A stretch of 16,736 bases of DNA from an uncultured Desulfarculaceae bacterium (lineage in GTDB: Bacteria > Desulfobacterota > Desulfarculia > Desulfarculales > Desulfarculaceae). Under the pieces are notes generated by a model. The model was not told where the DNA came from and ran no database searches. It saw only the letters and a list, made by a program, of their open reading frames with translations. Below are positions 6,075 to 11,387 of the stretch, in pieces (within the stretch, counting starts at the first letter, position 1; each line of letters opens with the position of its first letter). The DNA lies in assembly GCA_937908275.1 (NCBI GenBank), contig CALERA010000209.1:1-16736 (forward strand), in the 5' to 3' direction. Made by a program: the position numbers and the translations under genes.

Positions 6075-6506
6075 ATGGCAAAAGGCGTTAACGTGGTGGC
6101 CTTGGATGGCCACCTGGGACGAGACCCGGAGCTGAAATTCACCCAGGGAGGGCAGCCCTATGCCACCCTCAGCCTGGCCACCAGCACCGAAAGCCGCAAA
6201 AATCAGAGTGGCGAGTGGGAGGATATCAGCCAGTGGCACCGGGTCGTCGTCTGGGGACCGGACGGCGAGGATCTGGCCCAGGGCGCGCACAAGGGCGACA
6301 GGTGCGCCGTAATGGGCACCCTGACCTATCGCTCCTGGGAGAAGGACGGCCAGAGGCACTACCTCACGGAGATCAAGGCAACCACGGCCAAATACTGGCC
6401 CAAGGATGGCACCAGCAGGACCAGCAGGACCAGCAACAACGGCAGCGCGGGCGGCGGCCGGGCCGGGAGCCCGGCGTCCTACGGCGACGACGATATCCCG
6501 TTCTGA
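6075..6506 (+). CDS. ssb: Single-stranded DNA-binding protein
   Basis: 143 aa from ATG 6075 with GGAGGTAAAA upstream. The OB fold covers residues 1-110: NVVALDGHLGRDPELKFTQGG, ATLSLATST, WHRVVVWG, VMGTLTYRSWEKDGQRHYLTEI. A disordered linker (SRTSRTSNNGSAGGGRAGS, with a short AGCAGGACC repeat in the DNA) leads to the acidic tip YGDDDIPF. That tip is the bacterial consensus that docks partner proteins. The protein coats single-stranded DNA at the phage fork with the helicase encoded upstream. The intact tip implies it can recruit host replication and repair proteins. Confidence 0.96.
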   Translation: MAKGVNVVALDGHLGRDPELKFTQGGQPYATLSLATSTESRKNQSGEWEDISQWHRVVVWGPDGEDLAQGAHKGDRCAVMGTLTYRSWEKDGQRHYLTEIKATTAKYWPKDGTSRTSRTSNNGSAGGGRAGSPASYGDDDIPF

Positions 6507-6655
6507 TGTGGGAACGCATTGCAATAGGTTTCCTCGTGGTTCAAGCCTGCTGTCTAGTGGTGACGTTTGTGGCTCTTTTTTGCACCGCTCGGGGCGATAA
6601 GGAGCTAAAACGTGAACTGCGCGAGATGGGGGAAAAGAGAAGGGAATCACTCTAG
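6506..6655 (+). CDS. One-helix membrane mini-protein
   Basis: 49 aa; ATG 6506 overlaps the ssb stop by one base (TGATG), indicating translational coupling. Residues 5-27 (IAIGFLVVQACCLVVTFVALF) form one hydrophobic transmembrane helix with a charged cytoplasmic-type tail (DKELKRELREMGEKRRES) after it. It resembles the small membrane peptides often found in phage early regions. An Rz1, Rz or holin role is not supported by neighbours. Unknown function. Confidence 0.5.
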   Translation: MWERIAIGFLVVQACCLVVTFVALFCTARGDKELKRELREMGEKRRESL

Positions 6656-6664
6656 GAGCGCGCG

Positions 6665-6967
6665 ATGGACTGGCTAAAGTTCTTCCTGAGGTTGAGCGAC
6701 GGATACCGCCGCTTCAACCCGGAAGAATTGAGAGTGGCAAGGGACTCAGCCATTAAAAACTGGCCCCAAGATGAGTGGTACATCCACTCCGCATTTGTGA
6801 GCACAGTAAAGTTAACGGCAGCACAAAAGGTTAGCGATTCGATTGCCGAAATTTTCTCAGCTACTCGTAAACCGGCTTGCTCGCCTCGAACTCCTCCCGG
6901 CGCTTCCGCTCCAGGTACTCCCGCAGCGCGTCCTGCACCAGCAGGTAGGTGTCCCGGCCCTCCTTGA
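6665..6967 (+). CDS. Unknown protein whose C-terminus overlaps the antisense regulator gene
   Basis: 100 aa from ATG 6665 (GGAG upstream). Residues 1-65 (MDWLKFFLRLSDGYRRFNPEELRVARDSAIKNWPQDE...) look like a real, lower-GC, helix-rich protein. From about residue 66 the sequence becomes Pro/Ala/Arg-rich low complexity, exactly where it becomes antisense to the leftward ribbon-helix-helix gene (6861-6967). This suggests that the original stop was lost at a recombination joint, or that a tail-to-tail overlap is tolerated. No terminator separates the two convergent units. I recognise no family. Confidence 0.5.
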   Translation: MDWLKFFLRLSDGYRRFNPEELRVARDSAIKNWPQDEWYIHSAFVSTVKLTAAQKVSDSIAEIFSATRKPACSPRTPPGASAPGTPAARPAPAGRCPGPP

Positions 6968-7097
6968 TCGCTTGGATCTTGGCTTGAGCCCACAAGTCCG
7001 TGGGCATGTTGGACACCTGGACATTGGTCGTGCCCTCAGCCACCGGCTTGCGTGGACGGCCACGGCCGGGCTTGGGTTGGCGTTGTTGGTTAGCCAT
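6861..7097 (-). CDS. AT-hook plus ribbon-helix-helix DNA-binding protein
   Basis: 78 aa from ATG 7097-7095 (AGGGG about 10 bases upstream, inside the previous gene); a longer frame to 7151 has no ribosome site. The N-terminus holds GRGRPRKP (11-18), an AT-hook core that binds the minor groove of A/T-rich DNA. It is followed by a ribbon-helix-helix domain (about 23-67): strand TNVQVSNMP, helix A PTDLWAQAKIQAIKEG and helix B TYLLVQDALREYLERKRR. RHH proteins are dimeric repressors of the Arc/CopG/MetJ type. As the last gene of the leftward operon it could autoregulate from the AT-rich island at 9480-9570; that is inference. Antitoxin is an alternative, but no toxin partner is evident. Confidence 0.8.
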   Translation of the reverse strand: MANQQRQPKPGRGRPRKPVAEGTTNVQVSNMPTDLWAQAKIQAIKEGRDTYLLVQDALREYLERKRREEFEASKPVYE

Positions 7098-7392
7098 AAA
7101 GAAGGAACCCCTCTCTACTGTTTGGCCACCGGCATACTCGCGGCAGTCCACAATTCACGCAATCCCCCTCCAAGTCACCAAATTCCCAAATGACCCAGCC
7201 ATCGCAGCTAGGACATGGGTCAGTGAGTGTGTTTTGTCTGGCGGGGTTGGGTATACCAACTAGCTTGCGCGCCCGCTGTACGGCAGGCCACAAAATCGTG
7301 TCCCGATTAATGTGGCCTTCTCGGGGCGCGTCGAAAGCCTGGACAACCTCAATAAGTGCCGCTTCCAGTATCTTTTCCCGCTTGGTCACCAT
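7090..7392 (-). CDS. Unknown protein with C-terminal CxxC...CxxC zinc motif
   Basis: 100 aa from ATG 7392 (GGGGAG upstream); the longer frame to 7599 is a shadow of the neighbouring gene. The N-terminal half is helical (MVTKREKILEAALIEVVQAFD...RDTILWPAVQRARKLVG). The C-terminal half has CPSCDGWVIWE (about 69-79) and CVNCG (about 86-90), four cysteines fit for one zinc. The end overlaps the RHH gene start by 8 bases, so the two are likely coupled. I recognise no family. A zinc-ribbon adaptor or nucleic-acid-binding role is possible. Confidence 0.65.
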   Translation of the reverse strand: MVTKREKILEAALIEVVQAFDAPREGHINRDTILWPAVQRARKLVGIPNPARQNTLTDPCPSCDGWVIWEFGDLEGDCVNCGLPRVCRWPNSREGFLLYG

Positions 7393-7409
7393 TGCTCGCT
7401 CCCCTGGCT

Positions 7410-8012
7410 TTATGCCCCGAACAGAGCTAGTTGGTCGGCGCGGCCAAGCGCCCGGGTCGGCGCGGCCTGGGTCGGCTCCTGCCTCTGTTCCTGGGCCTGG
7501 TCCAGGAATCCACCCCGCCGCAACGCTTCCACCACCTGGCCATAAATCGCTTCCAGGGTCAAGGCGTGGTTGTGCTCGATCGCCGGGCGTTCCGGCCACA
7601 TTTCCTCACCGATGTGCACCACCAGATGGTCCGCGTCGTCCTCGTCCAGGTTCAACTCCCGCTGCACCCGGGCCTGGATAACCTCCCCCGTGGCCTCGAA
7701 GTAAAGCTCGGCCGCGTAGTTATAATGACGGTGCAGGGCCTCGGCCGCAGCCTTCCATCCGGTGATCACTTCTCTAAGCTCCTGGACCTCCTGGCGGCTG
7801 GCCTTGGCCTCTCGCAGATGGGCAAGCTCAGCCTCCAGGGCTGCGACCTGATCCGCGACCTCGGCCTGGGCCTCCTCGACATGGCCCCACATCTCCCCCC
7901 AAATGTCCGCCAGGCGCCCGGGCGTCACGCTCCAGTCGTCAGGGTCGGGGAACTCGTGGCGCGGTTGGAAGCTGGGCGGGCTTGGCCTCTCTGGCGTGAA
8001 CAGCCCACCCAT
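7410..8012 (-). CDS. Coiled-coil protein with C-terminal sliding-clamp motif QLALF
   Basis: 200 aa from ATG 8012 with GGAGG 7 bases upstream. Residues 1-30 are Pro/aromatic-rich. Residues about 38-95 form a long heptad-rich helix (EEAQAEVADQVAALEAELAHLREAKASRQEVQELREV). A helical C-terminal half follows (HRHYNYAAELYFEATGEV, then DQAQEQRQEPTQ). The protein ends DQLALFGA; QLALF fits the bacterial beta-clamp (DnaN) binding pentamer QL(S/D)LF, set on a flexible C-terminal tail as in many clamp clients. No nuclease or polymerase domain is visible, so I infer an adaptor or inhibitor that tethers to the host clamp. The family is unknown to me. Confidence 0.7.
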   Translation of the reverse strand: MGGLFTPERPSPPSFQPRHEFPDPDDWSVTPGRLADIWGEMWGHVEEAQAEVADQVAALEAELAHLREAKASRQEVQELREVITGWKAAAEALHRHYNYAAELYFEATGEVIQARVQRELNLDEDDADHLVVHIGEEMWPERPAIEHNHALTLEAIYGQVVEALRRGGFLDQAQEQRQEPTQAAPTRALGRADQLALFGA

Positions 8013-8014
8013 GG

Positions 8015-8200
8015 CTAGACCTCCTCCCCCTCTGGATCAACCTGCACAACCTCGCCCGTTTCGTGGTCCTGGACCTTGTAGGTCCAGCGGCCCGGGTCGG
8101 CCGGGGCCAGCATTTGTAACGCCCGCTCTATGGCATCGGCCGGGGTGTCGGCGGAAACGTCAATCTCCCAAGTGACGCGGTATTCGCGCTCGTAGGCCAT
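8015..8200 (-). CDS. Small conserved-type phage protein, unknown function
   Basis: 61 aa from ATG 8200 with GGAGGAG 6 bases upstream. The beginning YREYRVTWEIDVSADTPADAIERALQML gives a beta strand followed by a helix. The end (WTYKVQDHETGEVVQVDPEGEE) gives a beta hairpin. This strand-D-x-x-A-D-S/T-P-E/A-x-A-helix arrangement is common in tiny phage proteins of unknown role. The stop is 2 bases from the next start, indicating operon membership. Confidence 0.65.
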   Translation of the reverse strand: MAYEREYRVTWEIDVSADTPADAIERALQMLAPADPGRWTYKVQDHETGEVVQVDPEGEEV

Positions 8201-8203
8201 GAC

Positions 8204-8596
8204 TCACTCCTCCAGCCCCAACATGGTCCTAATGCAAAGCCGGTAAGTCCTCAAGATGACCTCGGCACAATCGGGGCGGTTGATGGCGGGGTCGCGGAGC
8301 GGATCACCGCGCTTGATGCGGGCCGCCTCCTCCCGGTAGAAGATCACCGCCTCTCGGTAGAAGACGAGCATCAGGCGAAGGTTGGCCTTGATATCATCGC
8401 TCATCGCCTCGCTGGCGGCCGGCTCCAGTTCGAGCGTGTAACGCTGGTACTCCTTGCCGTCAGAGTCCGTGTAAATCCGCGCGTCGCCGTGGATGTCGTA
8501 GTCCTTGATCACCACGTCGATGGGGCAGGGTAGGCCTCGTCCCTCGACGCTCTCCACCAGGCCACGCAGTACCTTGACAACTACCTTCGCGCCCAT
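8204..8596 (-). CDS. Unknown protein of the leftward operon (130 aa)
   Basis: 130 aa from ATG 8596 with GGAGGG upstream. The first half is beta-rich (VVVKVLRGLVESVEGRGL, ARIYTDSDGKEYQRYTLEL). The second half is helical, with a short internal repeat FYREAVIFYREEAARIKRG (about 80-98) mirrored by duplicated CGGTAGAAGA in the plus-strand DNA. It ends ILRTYRLCIRTMLGLEE. I recognise no family. Spacing to both neighbours is only a few bases. Confidence 0.6.
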   Translation of the reverse strand: MGAKVVVKVLRGLVESVEGRGLPCPIDVVIKDYDIHGDARIYTDSDGKEYQRYTLELEPAASEAMSDDIKANLRLMLVFYREAVIFYREEAARIKRGDPLRDPAINRPDCAEVILRTYRLCIRTMLGLEE

Positions 8597-8599
8597 GAC

Positions 8600-8818
8600 T
8601 CAGCCCTCCAGCGTCTTGTTGATGATGCCCACGATTGCCCGCGTGGTGGCCGCAGAAACAAGCAGGCTATCCCCGTAGACCAAGGAGACAGACCAGGCCC
8701 ACGAAGGGCTTATCTCCACCACCCCGTGAGGCCCGCAGCCCACCACATCAAAAATACGCAGCGTGCGCCGTTGGCCGCTCTCCCGCACGTCCGAAATCTC
8801 GCGGCTGATGATCTTCAT
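8600..8818 (-). CDS. Unknown small protein (72 aa)
   Basis: 72 aa from ATG 8818 with CTGGAG upstream. The sequence is mostly beta strands (MKIISREISD, RRTLRIFDVVG, GVVEISPSWAWSVSLVYGDSLLVSA) with one C-terminal helix (TTRAIVGIINKTLEG). No family is recognised. It starts a few bases after the previous stop in a compact leftward operon, which is the main support for it being real. Confidence 0.55.
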   Translation of the reverse strand: MKIISREISDVRESGQRRTLRIFDVVGCGPHGVVEISPSWAWSVSLVYGDSLLVSAATTRAIVGIINKTLEG

Positions 8819-8823
8819 TGCAT

Positions 8824-9072
8824 CTACTCCAGGCCCAGCAGGGCCGGCGAGAACGGGCCAGTGGCTTCCCGCTCACCCCAAACAATCGTGGGCTGCATGA
8901 ACCGCGTTTCACCGTGGTGGCCGCAGATGATCGCCGCTGCCTCCCCGTCTTGAACCACCACACAAAGAGGAGTCACAAAGCGGCGAGCATGCCACAAGCC
9001 CTTATGACGGAACAATTCCTGGCGACGGTTGAAATAGCCCGAGCCGTCCCGAAAGATGAGCACGCTAGGCAT
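8824..9072 (-). CDS. Unknown small protein (82 aa)
   Basis: 82 aa from ATG 9072, preceded by an excellent GGAGG at 6-7 bases. The frame is open to 9120 but this start fits the ribosome site and begins 2 bases after the previous stop. The sequence MPSVLIFRDGSGYFNRRQELFRH... has a beta-rich pattern with GDGE-like turns (VVQDGEAAAIICG) and a terminal PFSPALLGLE. No family is recognised. It belongs to the leftward operon. Confidence 0.6.
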   Translation of the reverse strand: MPSVLIFRDGSGYFNRRQELFRHKGLWHARRFVTPLCVVVQDGEAAAIICGHHGETRFMQPTIVWGEREATGPFSPALLGLE

Positions 9073-9073
9073 G

Positions 9074-9394
9074 CTACACCTCCACCCCTTCTGCCAGGTT
9101 GGAGCGGATAACCCGCGCAAGCTCCATCCAGTTCACATCCTCGAAGGCCACGTGCAACATGTCCCAGCACAAAAGCCGGACGAACTCGGGCCGGATGCGC
9201 TCCTGGGCGATATCAACGAGTTCCAGCATCCAATCCCGCAGGATGTCCGCTAGGTCGTAATCCTGCGGCGTCTCGCGGGCGAACTGGAGGGCCTGTCCGT
9301 AGGCGTTCTGATCGTTGGTGATGTGGAGGTTTACACCCCAGGTGGCACGGTTTGACCACCCGTTATAGCCAGTGCTATGCTGCTCTTCAGCCAT
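9074..9394 (-). CDS. NGWSNxxTW-family phage protein, first gene of leftward operon
   Basis: 106 aa from ATG 9394 (AGGAG 10 bases upstream, inside a hairpin loop). The signature YNGWSNRATWGVNLHITND (10-28) matches the widespread NGW(S/T)NxxTWxVNL proteins of phages and plasmids, which I believe are catalogued as a domain of unknown function. The rest is helical (QALQFARETPQDYDLADILRDWMLELVD) with an end WMELARVIRSNLAEGVEV that fits the family's usual W-x-x-I/L-A ending. Function is unknown. It heads the eight-gene leftward unit. Confidence 0.75.
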   Translation of the reverse strand: MAEEQHSTGYNGWSNRATWGVNLHITNDQNAYGQALQFARETPQDYDLADILRDWMLELVDIAQERIRPEFVRLLCWDMLHVAFEDVNWMELARVIRSNLAEGVEV

Positions 9395-9399
9395 GGCCT

Positions 9400-9416
9400 C
9401 GATGCTCCTATCATCG
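9400..9416 (-). promoter_or_regulatory. Hairpin presenting the ribosome-binding site in its loop
   Basis: On the minus strand CGATG (9416-9412) pairs with CATCG (9404-9400) and the loop ATAGGAG holds the AGGAG ribosome site of the first leftward gene. The perfect 5-bp stem centred on the Shine-Dalgarno argues for a designed translational element rather than chance. It could present the site openly, or be bound by a protein. Confidence 0.5.
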
Positions 9417-9429
9417 GGTTTGTGGTCAG

Positions 9430-9461
9430 GCCCCGGTTAGAGCGGCAACTCTGGCCGGGGC
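9430..9461. promoter_or_regulatory. Long hairpin in leftward leader (also terminator-like on + strand)
   Basis: GCCCCGG (9430-9436) pairs with CCGGGGC (9455-9461), continued by AGAG (9439-9442) with CTCT (9449-9452) around CGGCAA. Read rightward it is followed by TGTTTTATT, like an intrinsic terminator that would stop transcription coming from the left. Read leftward it is a stable 5' leader structure about 35 bases before the first gene. I have seen similar GGCC-rich leader hairpins before small-gene operons in proteobacterial phages; this is recollection, not proof. Confidence 0.55.
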
Positions 9462-9476
9462 TGTTTTATTGATGCC

Positions 9477-9506
9477 AGCTTACCAATCAATTTTATCTGT
9501 TGTCAA
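9477..9506 (-). promoter_or_regulatory. Candidate promoter of the leftward operon
   Basis: On the minus strand a perfect -35 TTGACA (9506-9501) lies in the AT-rich island. The best -10 at 18 bases is TAAGCT (9482-9477), only half matching TATAAT. The position, about 85 bases before the first leftward gene and just upstream of the leader hairpins, is right. The weak -10 could mean an activator is needed. Confidence 0.35.
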
Positions 9507-9537
9507 TAATAAAAATATGCTGTCTATGAAAATAATT

Positions 9538-9553
9538 ATATTGCAAGCAATAT
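9538..9553. promoter_or_regulatory. Perfect 16-bp dyad (operator candidate) in AT-rich island
   Basis: ATATTGC (9538-9544) and GCAATAT (9547-9553) form a perfect inverted repeat around AA. It sits in the only clearly AT-rich stretch of the window (about 9480-9570), between the leftward and rightward units. A symmetric site of this size fits a dimeric repressor such as the RHH protein of the leftward operon, but that link is inference. Confidence 0.5.
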
Positions 9554-9569
9554 TAATGTAATAAAACCG

Positions 9570-10522
9570 TAAGTGCCGTTGTCTGGCGTCCCGCTCTAGC
9601 CCATCAAGCAGCCCACCACCAGGCGCATTATGCAAGCCAGTCTCAACTCCCAGCCCACCAAAACTGTCTCCAAAAGATGACACTATCCAAGCGGATACGA
9701 TTTCCCTTGACACACCCCACCGTCACAGGCCCCTATAAGAGGCGATCACCCCACCACCGGAGCCGACAGGCGACGCCCCAGGCCGCCCGCAGGACGGCCG
9801 CTGGGCTCCCCCTCTCCACGCCCGACCCCACGGCAGGACGCAGCCACCAGCAAGGCGGGTGGACCACGGCCGACGCTCATCCTCCAGCACCAGCGGGCAG
9901 CAGGGCGCAGCAGAGAGGATGGCAGCAGCAGCACGACCACGACAGCACGACCAAGACGAGGCGGTAGGATTCAGCAGCAGAGGTCAGGCCCGGGCAGGAT
10001 ACCGAGCGCGATGCGGTGCTGCATCACCAGAACTCTTGGTTCCGATGCAGCCAACAAGTGACCGGATTCCGACAGGTCGCCGGCGTAGCAGGCCGGAGGC
10101 CATGCATGGATAGTCAAGGCGTGGCGGGCGCTTAGCTTGTCGTCGTGGCTGCTCGTGGTGAAATGTGGTGATGCCTCCAGCCCCGGCCCCCTTCCTCGCC
10201 GATCCCCCGGCCGAGTGCCGCCTGGCCGGGCCGCCACCCCCCGGCCTAGGGGGGAGCGCGCGTCTGGGCCAAGCGATCAAGCACACTCACAAAATGCGGC
10301 ATATTTTTGGCGCGTGAGTAGGCCTCACTGTGGATGGTTTTGGGTGTAACCCGTCAACCTTCTGGCGCATCCTAGATAAATCAGACAGTTATGGGGCACT
10401 CTCCACGGCGGGAAGTGTCTTATTTTGTTTACACTGAAATTTCTGGTTGACAGTGCTGTAAAGCATGGTTCACAGTTGGGGCCATCTAGCGTTACCCGAG
10501 CTTCACAGTGAGGGCGGACAGG
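9570..10522. other. GC-rich structured region without a convincing gene, upstream of terminase
   Basis: About 950 bases hold no ORF with a ribosome site and normal composition. Read directly, it contains: GGAGCC/GGCTCC (9759-9764, 9804-9809) enclosing CCCAG-GCCG/CGGC-CTGGG; CAGCACGACCA twice (9929-9939, 9943-9953) in a CAG-rich tract; GCTGCATC/GATGCAGC with inner ACCA/TGGT (10018-10051); CCGGC/GCCGG (10080-10096); CCCGGCC/GGCCGGG (10206-10230); CCCCCC/GGGGGG (10237-10254); ACTCAC/GTGAGT (10285-10319). TTGACA occurs at 9707-9712, with TATAAG 21 bases on, and at 10447-10452, with no good -10. Its place just before the terminase genes suits a cos or pac site, late promoter or structured RNA; none is proven. 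Confidence 0.5.
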
Positions 10523-11101
10523 ATGGCCCACAAGCCAAAGTCGAAGTGGGAAAAGCTGACCAAGGGAGAGTTGCGGGAGTACGTGGCCCTGCGGCTGTCG
10601 GTTGGCTGGGCCCCGGCGCAGCTGCAGCGCGAGCTGGGCTACCGGAGCCGGACCCCCATCGACCGGCTGGTCCACGATCCCGAGGTTGAGGCCCGGGTCG
10701 CCAATTTGAAGCTGCGCCAGTCCGAGGGCTACGTGATCGAGGCCCCGGCCCCGCCGAACAAGGTCAAGCCCGCCAAGGGCTCCGCCGAGGGCGATGTTTC
10801 CGCCCTCCTGCCGATTCCTGACGACGTGAACGGACGCACCCTGGACGACTGCGCCGAGATGGCCCACGAGCGGCTGTATGAGGTGTTGAAGTACGGGACC
10901 TACCTGGGGCGTCGAATCGACCCGGACAAGATCGGGCTCAAGGCAATCGTGGAGGTCATGGACCGCCTGGCCAAGGCAAAGGGCAGGGGCGGCGATGACG
11001 ACCGCGGTGCCGGCGGCGGGGCGGTGCTGACCGAGGCGCGCTTGGCGGAGCTGAGGCGCGAGGGTGATCCGGCGTTCGCCGGCATGGGGAGGGCAATCTG
11101 A
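10523..11101 (+). CDS. Probable terminase small subunit
   Basis: 192 aa from ATG 10523 with GAGGG 8 bases upstream; a GTG at 10508 is an alternative. Residues about 10-55 (LTKGELREYVALRLSVGWAPAQLQRELGYRSRTPIDRLVHD) form helix-turn-helix-like helices as in small terminase N-terminal DNA-binding domains. The centre is Pro/Lys-rich. The C-terminal half is helical (LDDCAEMAHERLYEVLKYG, AIVEVMDRLAKAKGRGG), fitting the oligomerisation part. It lies one gene ahead of the large terminase, the usual place. It would recognise the packaging site, perhaps in the adjacent non-coding region. The call rests on position and helix pattern, not on a family signature. Confidence 0.6.
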   Translation: MAHKPKSKWEKLTKGELREYVALRLSVGWAPAQLQRELGYRSRTPIDRLVHDPEVEARVANLKLRQSEGYVIEAPAPPNKVKPAKGSAEGDVSALLPIPDDVNGRTLDDCAEMAHERLYEVLKYGTYLGRRIDPDKIGLKAIVEVMDRLAKAKGRGGDDDRGAGGGAVLTEARLAELRREGDPAFAGMGRAI

Positions 11102-11376
11102 TGGCGGTGGTGGTCAATAAGGCGAAGGAGTTCACCAGCCTGGTCCCGCCGAAGGAGAAGGCCTCCAAGAACGCGGAGCCGGTGGAGTTCACGCCGCACC
11201 CCCCGCGGCTCTACATCAACGACGTGGATGTCCCGGCGTTGAACGGTCTGACGGTGGGCGGCGCGGAGATCGAGCTGACCTTCAAGTGTCGCCTGGTGGA
11301 GATGGGGGTGCGCGAGACTCCGGGCGGCAAGAAGCGCCGCAACTACGAGATCGAGTTCCTGGGCGTGGCCCGGTAG
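11101..11376 (+). CDS. Unknown 91-aa protein between the terminase genes
   Basis: 91 aa; ATG 11101 overlaps the previous stop by one base (TGATG), so the two are translationally coupled. The N-terminal third is a Lys/Pro-rich flexible tail. Residues about 37-91 (RLYINDVDVPALNGLTVGGAEIELTFKCRLVEMGVRE...RRNYEIEFLGV) form a compact beta domain with an L-x-V-G-x-x-x-E-L-x-x-x-x-x-V pattern that I have seen in small phage head-region proteins. Function is unknown: possibly a packaging accessory or minor virion protein. Confidence 0.65.
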   Translation: MAVVVNKAKEFTSLVPPKEKASKNAEPVEFTPHPPRLYINDVDVPALNGLTVGGAEIELTFKCRLVEMGVRETPGGKKRRNYEIEFLGVAR

Positions 11377-11387
11377 GCGGGGCGAGC

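Noticed and set aside
6861..7392. RHH protein and upstream zinc protein as a toxin-antitoxin pair
   Set aside because: Genes overlap and RHH antitoxins are common, but the zinc protein shows no known toxin motif and the operon is a larger phage unit.
9707..9739. TTGACA with TATAAG as a rightward promoter for a non-coding RNA
   Set aside because: The spacer is 21 bases, too long for a standard sigma-70 promoter, so it is mentioned only within the non-coding block.
9677..9967. Plus-strand open frame in the non-coding block
   Set aside because: Product is Gln/Arg/Pro/Thr low complexity from CAG-rich hairpin DNA, with no ribosome site and no hydrophobic core pattern.
9570..10507. tRNA gene or CRISPR array in the long intergenic block
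   Set aside because: No T-loop GGTTCRANNCC or cloverleaf arms, and no regularly spaced repeats with unique spacers were found.
10325..10867. Minus-strand 180-residue open frame over the start of the small terminase gene
   Set aside because: Runs antisense through a well-placed gene and the control region; no Shine-Dalgarno before its start.
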